64,000 bases of DNA, taken from the NCBI GenBank assembly GCA_022844125.1, contig JALHMI010000011.1:1-64000 (forward strand), read 5' to 3'. The notes beneath the pieces were generated by a model. That model was not told the DNA's origin. It worked only from the letters and a program-made list of their open reading frames with translations, and searched no databases. A program made the position numbers and the translations under genes. Shown here in pieces: positions 8,696-16,961 of this stretch; position 1 is the stretch's first letter; each line of letters begins with the position of its first letter. This DNA comes from Pirellulales bacterium. Lineage in GTDB: Bacteria; Planctomycetota; Planctomycetia; Pirellulales; PALSA-1355.

Positions 8696-10009
8696 ATGAG
8701 CGTTACGACCACTGCCGCCGGTTTTACCCAAGAGTCTTTCGAGCGCTTCGTCGCGCAGCGAAATGAGCCCGGGTGGCTTCGCGAGTTGCGGCGCGAAGCC
8801 TGGCAGAAGTTCGAATCGCTGCCGATGCCCAGCCAGCGCGACGAAGAGTGGATGCGCACGGACATTCGCACACTCCGGCTCCAAAAGTTTGGCTTTTCGT
8901 CGGACGGTTCGCCCTCGGCCGGCGCAGCGCCCGATGGATTGCTGACGCACGGCGTTGAGCTGGGCGGCCAGACGATTGCCATCGACAGCCGTCCGCATAC
9001 GGCGCGGTTGAATGAAAAGTGGGCCGCCAAGGGTGTGCTGTTTGGCAGCCTCGATGAGCTCGCGGCCTCGCACGGCGAGGTCGTTAAGAAACACCTGTTC
9101 CGCGCGTTCACGCCCGGCTACGATCGTTTCGCGGCCCTGCATGCGGCCGCCTGGAGCGGTGGCACGCTGCTCTACGTGCCGCGCGGTGTCACCGTCGACG
9201 AGCCGTTTCACATGCTCTCGGCGCTGAGTTCCGGCGGAGTGGACATGGGACACACGCTGGTCATCCTCGAGGACGGGGCCGAGGCCACGCTGCTGGCGGA
9301 AACGACCAGTCTCGTCGAGGGCGGCGCCGGGCTGCACGTCGGTGGCATCGAACTCCTGGTTGGTCCTCGGGCGCGCCTGCGCTACGTGAACTTCCAGAAC
9401 TGGTCGGCCGGCGTCTGGCACTTTGCCCATCAGAAAGCCCTGGTCGATTCGGACGCTTCGCTGCAGTGGACGATCGCGGCGCTTGGCGCGAAGCTCGCCA
9501 AGGTGAACCAGCACGTCGCTCTCACCGGCCCCGGCGCGACCGCTCAGGTAAACGGCGTAATGTTCACCGAAGGCAAACAGCACCTGGCCTACAACACGCT
9601 GCAACATCACGAAGCCTCGCAATGCCGGAGCGACTTGCTTTACAAGGCGGCCCTGCAGGACGACTCGCGCACCGTGTGGCGCGGCATGATCCGCGTCGAC
9701 GAAGGCGCTCAGAAGACCGACGGCTATCAGCGTAATGACAACCTGATGCTTTCGGAACACTCGCGCAGCGACTCGATTCCAGGCCTGGAGATCCTGGCCG
9801 ACGACGTGCGTTGCACCCACGGCTCGACGACCGGCCGCGTGGACGACGAGCAATTGTTCTATGCCCGTTGCCGCGGCCTGACCCGCAAGGAGGCCGTCCG
9901 CATGGTGGTGACGGGCTTCTTCCAGCAGGTGTTCGACCGGATCACGATCGAAAGCGTCCGCGAAGCTCTCGGCCTGGCAATCGCCCGGCGAATTCGGGAA
10001 TATGAGTAG
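8696..10009 (+). CDS. sufD: Fe-S cluster assembly protein SufD
   Basis: A 437-residue paralogue of SufB that completes the SufBC2D complex and is implicated in iron acquisition. Signatures: the N-terminal NEPGWLRELRREAWQKFESLP (shortened here to its start) and RDEEWMRTDI, the central VPRGVTVDEPFHM, WRGMIRVDEGAQKTDGYQ, and the conserved cysteine-histidine segment VRCTHGSTTGRVDDEQLFY (the SufD histidine thought to act in cluster formation). The C terminus IARRIREYE is typical. An 87-base gap separates it from sufB. No clear Shine-Dalgarno precedes ATG 8696, a recurring trait in this window. Confidence 0.94.
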   Translation: MSVTTTAAGFTQESFERFVAQRNEPGWLRELRREAWQKFESLPMPSQRDEEWMRTDIRTLRLQKFGFSSDGSPSAGAAPDGLLTHGVELGGQTIAIDSRPHTARLNEKWAAKGVLFGSLDELAASHGEVVKKHLFRAFTPGYDRFAALHAAAWSGGTLLYVPRGVTVDEPFHMLSALSSGGVDMGHTLVILEDGAEATLLAETTSLVEGGAGLHVGGIELLVGPRARLRYVNFQNWSAGVWHFAHQKALVDSDASLQWTIAALGAKLAKVNQHVALTGPGATAQVNGVMFTEGKQHLAYNTLQHHEASQCRSDLLYKAALQDDSRTVWRGMIRVDEGAQKTDGYQRNDNLMLSEHSRSDSIPGLEILADDVRCTHGSTTGRVDDEQLFYARCRGLTRKEAVRMVVTGFFQQVFDRITIESVREALGLAIARRIREYE

Positions 10010-10092
10010 TGGCTAACGGTCCTTGCGTTTAGCCGGAGGCACCGCCAACGGCGCGTTTTTCTATTCCCTCTGAAGTCATCGCTCTGGGCCCC

Positions 10093-10410
10093 ATGTCCGA
10101 ATTCCAAGCCGTCGCCAAGGTTTCCGACGTTCCCGATCCCGGTAAAATGCTGGTGGAGATCGACGATCAACTCGTCGTGCTGGTGCGTTGCGATGGAGCG
10201 TTCTACGCAATCGATGACGTCTGCACGCACGACGGCGGACCGCTGGGCGAAGGCGAGCTTGTCGGCTGCGCGCTCGCCTGTCCCCGGCACGGAGCCAAGT
10301 TTGACGTGAAGACTGGCGCGGCGCTGACCATGCCCGCCACGAAGCCGACCGGCACGCACGAAGTCAAAGTCGAAGGCGACACAATCCTGATCAAGCTGCG
10401 CGAATCTTAA
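10093..10410 (+). CDS. Rieske [2Fe-2S] ferredoxin
   Basis: A 105-residue single-domain Rieske protein. The two ligand motifs are CTHDGGPLGEG (Cys-X-His) and CPRHGAKFDV (Cys-X2-His), as in ferredoxin components of non-heme dioxygenases and in the small Rieske proteins often encoded within suf operons. It lacks a membrane anchor or signal and so should be cytoplasmic. It lies 83 bases after sufD and 15 bases before the DUF59 gene, so it is almost certainly part of the suf transcript. Its role there, electron supply for cluster assembly or a dedicated client protein, is not established. No oxygenase partner is encoded nearby. Confidence 0.9.
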   Translation: MSEFQAVAKVSDVPDPGKMLVEIDDQLVVLVRCDGAFYAIDDVCTHDGGPLGEGELVGCALACPRHGAKFDVKTGAALTMPATKPTGTHEVKVEGDTILIKLRES

Positions 10411-10425
10411 GAGGAGCCACCGGCC

Positions 10426-10755
10426 ATGCCCGTCAGTGAAGATGCCGTTCGCGAAGCCCTCAAGCAGGTCATCGATCCCGAACTGTTCGTCAATATCATC
10501 GACCTCGGACTGATCTACGTGGTTACGGTCGAGGAATACGAGGCCGACGATCAGCAGAGAAAGGATCGCGTGAAGATCGAAATGACGATGACCAGTCCGG
10601 CGTGCCCCGCCGGTCCGCAGTTGGTGGCCAACGCTCAGAAGGTCGTCGGCGCGCTCGAAGGCGTGGGCGACGTCGAGGTGAAGATCGTGATGGTCCCGCC
10701 CTGGACGCCGGATCGCATGACCGAAGACGCTCGCGATCAGCTCGGGATTTTCTAG
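10426..10755 (+). CDS. sufT: SufT-like MIP18/DUF59 Fe-S maturation protein
   Basis: A 109-residue protein of the MIP18 (DUF59) family, whose members act in Fe-S cluster delivery to client proteins. Visible hallmarks: VREALKQVIDPELFVNIIDLG, the TMTSPACPAGPQL loop with the conserved cysteine, and VEVKIVMVPPWTPDRMTEDA. The gene begins 15 bases after the Rieske stop with a GAGG Shine-Dalgarno core upstream. It closes the suf operon; the next gene (an ATP-grasp enzyme) starts 18 bases later, so transcription may continue into the mfn-like cluster. SufT is the best name by context, but PaaD-like paralogues cannot be excluded. Confidence 0.88.
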   Translation: MPVSEDAVREALKQVIDPELFVNIIDLGLIYVVTVEEYEADDQQRKDRVKIEMTMTSPACPAGPQLVANAQKVVGALEGVGDVEVKIVMVPPWTPDRMTEDARDQLGIF

Positions 10756-10773
10756 CCCAGCTGGCGCCCGCTC

Positions 10774-11805
10774 ATGCGAATTCTGGTCCATGAGTTCGTT
10801 ACGGGCGGAGGGTGGATCAGCGTCGAGCAAAATTCACCTTCGGGCTCGTTGCTCACCGAAGGCCGGGCGATGTTCGCGGCGCTAGCCGCCGACTTTGCCG
10901 CGATCGAGGGCTGCCAGGTCGAAGTGCTGCATGACCGGCGGTTAGAGCCGCCAACCCTTCCAGGCATCAAGCTCCATGAAGTCGCGAGCGCCATGGACGA
11001 GCGAGAGCTGCTCCGGCAGGTCTCCGCCGATGTCGACTGGACCGTGCTGATCGCGCCCGAGTTCGACAGTCACCTGCTCCGGCGGGTGCAACTCGTGGAG
11101 GCTGCCGGCGGCCGGCTGTTATCGCCAGGCTCGCAAGTCGTCGCTCTCGCATCGGACAAGCACGCCACGGCAGAGCATCTTGCCGCGCGCGATGTGCGTG
11201 TGCCGCGCGGAATTGCTTTGGACCCCGGCGAGCCGTTGCCGAGAAGCTTCGCATATCCCGCCGTGCTCAAGCCGCGCGAGGGCGCGGGCTCGCTTGGCGT
11301 ACGCCTTCTGCATGCGGTTGAAGAAATTTCCCTTGTCACACCGTCGCGATTGGAAAGGTTTTGCTCCGGCGCGGCCGCGAGCGTCGCATGTCTCTGCGGA
11401 CCGCGTGAGATCTTGCCGCTCGCCCCATGTTTCCAGCACCTGGCTGGCAATGCTGACTTCACGTATCAAGGCGGATCTCTGCCGATCGATTCGTCACTTG
11501 CCAAGCGTGCCCGAGCGCTGGCCGTGCGAGCGGTGAGCACGCTTCCCCAGACGCGCGGCTACGTTGGCGTCGACCTCGTGCTGGGCGAGGATCCGGCCGG
11601 CGCCCTGGACTATGTCATTGAAATCAATCCCCGGCTCACCACGTCTTACGTGGGACTGCGGGCGCTTTCTCGCGTGAATCTCGCTGGCCTGATGATTGCC
11701 GTAGCCGAGGGGCGCGCCGCCGAGTTATGCTGGAATGCATCGCGTGTGCATTTCTCGTCTTCCGGCGTCTCGCATGTTTCGCCAACCGGCGAAACGGTTC
11801 CATGA
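10774..11805 (+). CDS. ATP-grasp ligase, tyramine-glutamate ligase MfnD-like
   Basis: A 343-residue ATP-grasp enzyme. The N-terminal segment (ILVHEFVTGGG) and the SDKHATAEHL and YPAVLKPREGAGSLGV motifs mark the family; the Mg-binding EINPR box is in YVIEINPRLTTSYVGLR. In methanogens MfnD joins glutamate to tyramine in methanofuran synthesis, and homologues occur in bacteria with tetrahydromethanopterin-linked C1 pathways. The assignment rests mainly on context: its stop overlaps the start of an MfnF-like gene (ATGA at 11802-11805) and an MfnE-like kinase follows. Other ATP-grasp amide ligases remain possible. Confidence 0.72.
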   Translation: MRILVHEFVTGGGWISVEQNSPSGSLLTEGRAMFAALAADFAAIEGCQVEVLHDRRLEPPTLPGIKLHEVASAMDERELLRQVSADVDWTVLIAPEFDSHLLRRVQLVEAAGGRLLSPGSQVVALASDKHATAEHLAARDVRVPRGIALDPGEPLPRSFAYPAVLKPREGAGSLGVRLLHAVEEISLVTPSRLERFCSGAAASVACLCGPREILPLAPCFQHLAGNADFTYQGGSLPIDSSLAKRARALAVRAVSTLPQTRGYVGVDLVLGEDPAGALDYVIEINPRLTTSYVGLRALSRVNLAGLMIAVAEGRAAELCWNASRVHFSSSGVSHVSPTGETVP

Positions 11806-12812
11806 AGTGGCTTGCTCTCGACATTGGCGGCGCGAATCTGAAGGCAGCCGACGGCAACGGCTTTGCCGTGTCGCAGCCCTTTCCGATGTGGGAGAACTCG
11901 CGCAACCTGGTCGACGCACTGCGAACATTGATTGCGCTCGCACCCAAGGTGACGCACGTCGCCGCCACGATGACCGGCGAGTTGGCCGATTGCTTCACCA
12001 CCAAGGCCGAAGGCGTGAAGTTCATCCTCGACGCGCTCACGACCGCGGCCGACGGCAAGCACACCCGCGTCTACCTCACCAATGGCAAGCTGGTTTCATT
12101 GCAAGTCGCCCGCAAGCAGCCGCTGCTGGCTGCGGCTTCGAACTGGCACGCGCTCGCGCGCTTTGCGGGCCGTTACGTCACGTCGGGACTGGGCCTGCTG
12201 ATGGACGTTGGCTCCACCACCTGCGACATAATTCCGCTGGTGGATGGCCAGCCGGTCACGATCGGCAAGACCGACACCAACCGGATGATTAACGGCGAAC
12301 TGATCTACACTGGCGTGCAGCGGACGCCCGTCTGTGCCATTACGCAGCTCGTTCCCTGGCGCGGCCGGAAATGCCCGCTTGCCCACGAGTGGTTCGCCAC
12401 GATGTGGGACGTCTACCTGACGCTGGGGCAGTTGCCGGAAGAACCGAATCGCCGCGATACGGCCGACCGCCGTCCCGCCACGCGCGAGTGTGCCCGCGAT
12501 CGGCTGGCCCGGGCGATCTGCAGCGATCGCGAATCGTTCAGCGAACAGGATGCCGTCGCGATGTCCGCGGCCTTGGCCGATGCCCAGTGCAATAAGATTG
12601 CCGGCATCATCACGCAGCTCGTGGCCCGCTTGCAGCAGTCGCCGCACACGATCGTGCTCTCCGGGCAGGGGGAGTTTCTTGCCCGGCGGGTGCTCGAGCG
12701 AGCCAAAATCAAGGCAAACATCGTGGCTCTGGCCCGCGAGTTGGGGCCGGAGCTTTCGCAATGCGGCCCGGCCCATGCCCTGGCAGTGCTTGCGCAAGAG
12801 GGCTCAAAGTAG
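11802..12812 (+). CDS. Hydantoinase-like H4MPT-linked C1 pathway protein, MfnF-like
   Basis: A 336-residue protein of the hydantoinase A-like/ASKHA fold family annotated in methylotrophs as an H4MPT-linked C1 transfer pathway protein. In methanogens MfnF condenses the aminomethylfuran diphosphate with gamma-glutamyltyramine. Phosphate-binding loops are visible: LDIGGANLKAADG near the start and VGSTTCDIIPLVDG around residue 140; VLSGQGEFLARRVL near the C terminus completes the fold. Start ATG 11802 overlaps the preceding stop in ATGA, indicating coupled translation. The bacterial product is probably a methanofuran analogue; this is inference from methylotroph biology. Confidence 0.78.
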   Translation: MKWLALDIGGANLKAADGNGFAVSQPFPMWENSRNLVDALRTLIALAPKVTHVAATMTGELADCFTTKAEGVKFILDALTTAADGKHTRVYLTNGKLVSLQVARKQPLLAAASNWHALARFAGRYVTSGLGLLMDVGSTTCDIIPLVDGQPVTIGKTDTNRMINGELIYTGVQRTPVCAITQLVPWRGRKCPLAHEWFATMWDVYLTLGQLPEEPNRRDTADRRPATRECARDRLARAICSDRESFSEQDAVAMSAALADAQCNKIAGIITQLVARLQQSPHTIVLSGQGEFLARRVLERAKIKANIVALARELGPELSQCGPAHALAVLAQEGSK

Positions 12813-12889
12813 CGAACGTTCATCATCTCCATGTTTAGCCCAGCAGCATCGCTGCGGGCGCGTTTTCATTTCTGCTTAACGCGTGCCCG

Positions 12890-13459
12890 ATGTCCCTTCG
12901 CGTGATCAAACTCGGTGGTAGCCTGCTCGAATGGCCGGAGCTCTCGGTGCGCTTGCGCCGTTGGCTGGCCGTGCAACCGCCCGCGGTGAACGTCTTGATT
13001 GTCGGTGGTGGGCCGATCGTCGAGGGCCTCCGCACGATCGATCGCGCCCAGCAGCTCTCGGCTAGTGCTTCTCACTGGCTGGCGATTGATGCGATGAGTC
13101 TCACCGCCTGCATTCTCGTCGAGCTGCTGCCCGAGGCGGTGCTCGTGAATTCGCTCGCCAGGATCGACCGCAGCCCGGGCGGCGTGCCGCAAGTTCTCGA
13201 AGTCGCACCTTTGCTGCGAGCGGAGCAGGGGAGCAGGGGAGCGCTTCCGGAGAGCTGGGACGTGACGAGCGATTCGATCGCGGCGCATGTGGCTCGCCAA
13301 TTGAACGCTTCGGAGCTGGTGCTGATGAAGTCTATCGACCCGCTGCAGGCGAGCGATCCGCAATCTGCGAATTCGCTGGCTCGTGCCGGTTATGTCGACG
13401 CCTACTTTCCGCACGTCGCCGGCGAGCTGCCACTTCGCTGCGTTAACTTGCGAAGCTAA
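12890..13459 (+). CDS. Amino-acid-kinase family protein, MfnE-like
   Basis: A 189-residue small member of the aspartate/glutamate/uridylate kinase superfamily. The nucleotide-binding features are VIKLGGSLLEWPEL at the start and IVGGGPIVEGLR around residue 45; SELVLMKSIDPLQ precedes the C-terminal NSLARAGYVDAYFP. MfnE phosphorylates aminomethylfuran phosphate to the diphosphate that MfnF uses. Its place directly after the MfnD- and MfnF-like genes makes this the best reading, though fusion to a canonical kinase role cannot be tested here. Its stop (13457-13459) overlaps the stop of the convergent sulfatase gene. Confidence 0.72.
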   Translation: MSLRVIKLGGSLLEWPELSVRLRRWLAVQPPAVNVLIVGGGPIVEGLRTIDRAQQLSASASHWLAIDAMSLTACILVELLPEAVLVNSLARIDRSPGGVPQVLEVAPLLRAEQGSRGALPESWDVTSDSIAAHVARQLNASELVLMKSIDPLQASDPQSANSLARAGYVDAYFPHVAGELPLRCVNLRS

Positions 13460-14790
13460 CGGATTTCGAGTTGCGACGGCGGTTCCTCCAGCCCCGCTTC
13501 GTGCTCGGCCACCAGTCGTCGAATGTCGGAAATCGCCTCGGGATGCGCCTTGGCCACGTCGTACTTTTCGCTCGGGTCGTGCTCAAGGTTATACAAGAGC
13601 GGCGGATCGTGTTCTTCGTACTTCGGCTGGCCGTACCCGTCCTGCGTCTTGAAGTGCGCTTTCCAGGGTCCCAGCCGGGCGGCCATCAACTGCCGGCCGC
13701 GATAGTACAGAACCGACTCGCGAGGACTATCGCCCGTGCCCAATAGCAGCGGGCTAAGGTCGAGCGAATCGAGCGTGCGATCCTTGGGAAGCTGCACGCC
13801 GGTGAGCGTGCAGATCGTGGCCAAGATGTCCGTTGTGCAGCCGAGCTCGGCGGAGACTCTTCCCGCCGGAATCGTTCCCGGCCACCACGCGATCATCGGT
13901 TCGCGCATGCCGCCTTCCCAGGTGCTCCCTTTTCCCGCACGCAGCAGGCCCGCCGAGCCGCCGTTCTGATTGCGAATCAGCCAGGGGCCGTTGTCGCTGG
14001 TAAAAATCACGAGAGTGTGTTCCGCCAGCTTCTCTTCGCGCAGCGTTCCGAGCACCTGCCCCACGCTCCAGTCGAGCTCTTCCACCACGTCGCCGTATAG
14101 CCCGCGTCGGCTTGTGCCTGCGAACTTCTCAGAGGCGAACAGCGGCGTATGCGGAAAGTTGTGGGGCAAGTAGAGGAAGAACGGCCGCTCGCGATTCTCG
14201 CGAATGAACTTCACCGCTTCGTCAGTGTATCGGGCGGTGATAGTCGTCTGCTCGACTGGCTCCTCGACCATTTCTTCGCCGCGCACCAGGTAGGTCGGCT
14301 GCATATCGTTGCTGTACGGGATGCCGAAGTACGAGTCGAAACCTTGCCGCAGAGGCAGAAACTTTGGCAGATGTCCCAAGTGCCATTTACCGACACAGCC
14401 GGTCGCATAGCCGCGGTCCTTGAGCGCTTCGGCGATCGTGACTTCCTCGTGCGGCAGGCCGCCGAGCGAATCGGTGAACAGCACCCGCTTCGTGTCGCTG
14501 CACATGCCATTGCGGATTGGCAGCCGGCCGGTGAGCAGGGCAGCACGGCTGGGCGTGCACACACATTCGGCCACATAAAACTGCGTGAGCCTCAGGCCTT
14601 CGGCCGCCATGCGGTCGAGGTTCGGCGTGCGAATCGTGGGGTGGCCGTAACAGCCAAGATCGCCGTATCCCAGGTCGTCGGCAAAGATGATCACGACATT
14701 CGGCGGGCGTTTTTCGCGTGGGGCGTCCGCGCCAACCGCAGGAGCAACGAGACATGCGAGAACGATTTCTACCATCAGCAATTTCGGCAT
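13456..14790 (-). CDS. Secreted arylsulfatase, formylglycine-dependent
   Basis: A 444-residue sulfatase. A signal peptide (MPKLLMVEIVLACLVAPAVG, cleavage near A21) directs export. The metal-binding FADDLGYGDLGCYGH and the activation motif C78-T-P-S-R followed by AALLTGR are intact, so C78 can be converted to formylglycine. GKWHLGH, FLYLPHNFPHTP and FTSDNGPW supply further active-site residues. Such sulfatases are abundant in planctomycetes, where they desulfate algal or mucin-like glycans. The gene stands alone; no maturase or glycosidase is adjacent. An ATG 14790 start with a very short predicted leader (possible -10 CATAAT about 20 bases upstream) is reasonable. Substrate is unknown. Confidence 0.93.
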   Translation of the reverse strand: MPKLLMVEIVLACLVAPAVGADAPREKRPPNVVIIFADDLGYGDLGCYGHPTIRTPNLDRMAAEGLRLTQFYVAECVCTPSRAALLTGRLPIRNGMCSDTKRVLFTDSLGGLPHEEVTIAEALKDRGYATGCVGKWHLGHLPKFLPLRQGFDSYFGIPYSNDMQPTYLVRGEEMVEEPVEQTTITARYTDEAVKFIRENRERPFFLYLPHNFPHTPLFASEKFAGTSRRGLYGDVVEELDWSVGQVLGTLREEKLAEHTLVIFTSDNGPWLIRNQNGGSAGLLRAGKGSTWEGGMREPMIAWWPGTIPAGRVSAELGCTTDILATICTLTGVQLPKDRTLDSLDLSPLLLGTGDSPRESVLYYRGRQLMAARLGPWKAHFKTQDGYGQPKYEEHDPPLLYNLEHDPSEKYDVAKAHPEAISDIRRLVAEHEAGLEEPPSQLEIR

Positions 14791-14868
14791 CGTGTCACCC
14801 GGCCAATTATGTATGAATCACTGAAGTCTCACCTCTTGCTCATACTTCATCCGGCGGACTTCGAACTC

Positions 14869-16341
14869 TCAACCAATTACCGGACACGTATCGAACCAGT
14901 TCCGTCCCTGGCCGTGCATCCAAGTCATGGAGCTTTCCGGGCCCCAGAGCCCCGGCTCATAGATCTCAAGTTTGGGCTGACCCTCTTTCTGCCAGGCGAC
15001 CAGGATCGGATCGATGATTCCCCAGGCGAGCTCCACTTCGTCGCTGCGCGCGAACAGGCTGGCATCTCCCTGGAATGCATCCAGCAGCAGCCGCTCGTAC
15101 GCCTCGGGCATGACGCCCTTAAACTCGCGGTGGAAATCGAACTCCAGATCGGTGAGCCTCAGCTTCATGCCTTGGTCGGGCACCTTGGTCTGAAAGTGAA
15201 GCTGGATTCCTTCGCCGGGCTGGATCTGAATCACCAACCGATTCGCTTCGCACAGGTCGCCGGGTTTGCCGTTGGCGAACAGCATCGTCGGCGGACTGCG
15301 GAATTGAATCACAATCTGCGTGGTTCGGCAGCTCATACCCTTACCGCTGCGCAGGTAGAACGGCACGCCCTGCCACCGCCAGTTGTCGACGGCCAGCTTC
15401 ATTGCCGCAAAGGTCGCCGTCTGGCTATCGGCCGCAACACCAGGCTCTTTCCGATAGCCGTCGTACTGCCCCCGAACCGTATCCATCGCCACTAGCGCGG
15501 CTGAAAGAGGTGTAATCGCCCGGAGGACTTTGACTTTCTCATCGCGCACCGAGTCGGCGTCCATTCGAACGGGCGCTTCCATCGCGGCGATCATCATCAG
15601 TTGCAGCAGATGGTTCTGGAAAATGTCGCGCAAGACACCGGTCTCCTCGTAGAACGCGCCGCGGCGTCCGACGAGCACCTCCTCGGCCACGGTGATCTGC
15701 ACGTGATCGATGTAGTTGCGGTTCCAGACCGGCTCGAAGATCGTGTTCGCGAACCGGAGCACCATCATGTTCTGGACGGTCTCTTTGCCCAGGTAGTGGT
15801 CGATACGATAGACTTGGCGTTCCTTGAAGACCTTGTGGACGGCTACGTTCAGAGCGCGGGCCGTCGCCAGATCCTCGCCGAACGGTTTCTCGATAACGAC
15901 TCGACGGGGGCCGTTCTCTTCATCGGCCAGTCCGGCCGCGCCGAGCCGTTCCACCGCTTCTTCGTAAAACTGTGCCGCCGTGGCCAGGTAATAGACGCGC
16001 GTGAGATCCTTGGGTTTTCCGGCGCTGCGGCCTTCGACCTCGTGTAATCGCGCATGCAGCGTTTCGAAATCCTCTTGCTCGCCGATATCGCCGGGTTGGT
16101 AATGCACCAGCGGAGCGAACCTGTTCCAAGCCGCCTGATCGAATTCCTTGCCCACGAATTCGGCGGTCGTTTCGGCGAGCGATTTGCGCCAGGCGTCGTC
16201 GCTGAACTTCGTGCGCGAGAAGCCGACGATCTGCGTGCCGGTCGGCAAGCGACCTTTGCGCGAAAGCTGATACAAAGCCGGAATCAGTTTGCGGCTGGTC
16301 AAGTCGCCAGACGCACCAAAAATCACGAGCGTGACGGCCAT
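14869..16341 (-). CDS. zwf: Glucose-6-phosphate 1-dehydrogenase
   Basis: A 490-residue enzyme oxidising glucose 6-phosphate to 6-phosphogluconolactone at the head of the oxidative pentose phosphate pathway. The NAD(P)-binding start is IFGASGDLTSRKLIPALYQL, the substrate and catalytic motif RIDHYLGKETVQ lies near residue 185, and the FRSPP and YERLLLDAFQGD segments of the C-terminal domain are present. Length is normal for the family. It is read toward the sulfatase with a 78-base gap. No 6-phosphogluconolactonase or gluconate dehydrogenase gene is nearby, unlike many zwf operons. Start ATG 16341 has no strong Shine-Dalgarno. Confidence 0.96.
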   Translation of the reverse strand: MAVTLVIFGASGDLTSRKLIPALYQLSRKGRLPTGTQIVGFSRTKFSDDAWRKSLAETTAEFVGKEFDQAAWNRFAPLVHYQPGDIGEQEDFETLHARLHEVEGRSAGKPKDLTRVYYLATAAQFYEEAVERLGAAGLADEENGPRRVVIEKPFGEDLATARALNVAVHKVFKERQVYRIDHYLGKETVQNMMVLRFANTIFEPVWNRNYIDHVQITVAEEVLVGRRGAFYEETGVLRDIFQNHLLQLMMIAAMEAPVRMDADSVRDEKVKVLRAITPLSAALVAMDTVRGQYDGYRKEPGVAADSQTATFAAMKLAVDNWRWQGVPFYLRSGKGMSCRTTQIVIQFRSPPTMLFANGKPGDLCEANRLVIQIQPGEGIQLHFQTKVPDQGMKLRLTDLEFDFHREFKGVMPEAYERLLLDAFQGDASLFARSDEVELAWGIIDPILVAWQKEGQPKLEIYEPGLWGPESSMTWMHGQGRNWFDTCPVIG

Positions 16342-16422
16342 GAAAATCTACCGAAATGTAAGCGGGCGGGTGTCCGCCAGGCACCGTTCGCAGATTGAAA
16401 GCGATGAGGCAACGTGAGCCGA

Positions 16423-16791
16423 CTAAGCGGCCAAGCCTTCGCGAACCCAGCTGCCCGCCTCGTCCGCTTTCGATTGGTCGAAGTAACGGATCGAGGCCGT
16501 CGTGAACGGTTTGCAGAAGGCGGCCATACCGGCCTCCCACTTGCTTTCGCCAACCAATGCCAGGCGTTCGATATCGGCAAAATGCTTAACGTCGAACTTC
16601 ATGTCTTCCCACAATGCACCCAGTTCCCATCCATGGAAGTCGTGCATTTGAACCAGGACGCGCACTTTGCCGTTCTGCTTGATAGCCGAATCCACGCGCG
16701 GCACGAACTGCTCGTAGTCTTCTTTGGCCAGCTTTCCGCTCAACTGAACGGTGATCAGTTTCCCATTGAAATCTTCGTGAAAGGCAAGCAT
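16423..16791 (-). CDS. SpoIIAA-like (STAS/SEC14-related) protein
   Basis: A 122-residue protein of the SpoIIAA-like family (formerly DUF3478), small alpha/beta proteins related to STAS and CRAL-TRIO folds. Typical segments are GKLAKEDYEQFVPRVDSAI, the KVRVLVQMHDFHGWE strand, and the C-terminal KPFTTASIRYFDQSKADEA. ATG 16791 has AGGAG eight bases upstream and gives the standard length; longer in-frame starts lack support. The biochemical role is unknown; lipid or nucleotide ligand binding has been proposed for relatives. It lies between zwf and the divergent GT41 fusion gene and may be cotranscribed with zwf (81-base gap). Confidence 0.8.
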   Translation of the reverse strand: MLAFHEDFNGKLITVQLSGKLAKEDYEQFVPRVDSAIKQNGKVRVLVQMHDFHGWELGALWEDMKFDVKHFADIERLALVGESKWEAGMAAFCKPFTTASIRYFDQSKADEAGSWVREGLAA

Positions 16792-16961
16792 CTGCGAGCT
16801 CCTTTTGAATGGCCATAGGCGGTAATATTTACTGCTGGTAACCATAGCACGATGATATTTTCCCGGCAATGCACGGCGGCCTCGGAACAAGCTGGCCGAA
16901 ACGCAAATTGCCTGTTGCGGCGACATCGCGCATAGTAACAGCACATCCACGCGACCGCTCC

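Noticed and set aside
8315-9853. A 512-residue minus-strand frame opposite sufB and sufD
   Set aside because: It is antisense to two well-conserved genes and shows no family motifs; GC-rich third positions often open long antisense frames in such genomes.
14149-15495. A 448-residue plus-strand frame opposite the sulfatase and zwf
   Set aside because: It crosses two genes whose catalytic motifs are intact on the other strand and has no recognisable domain.
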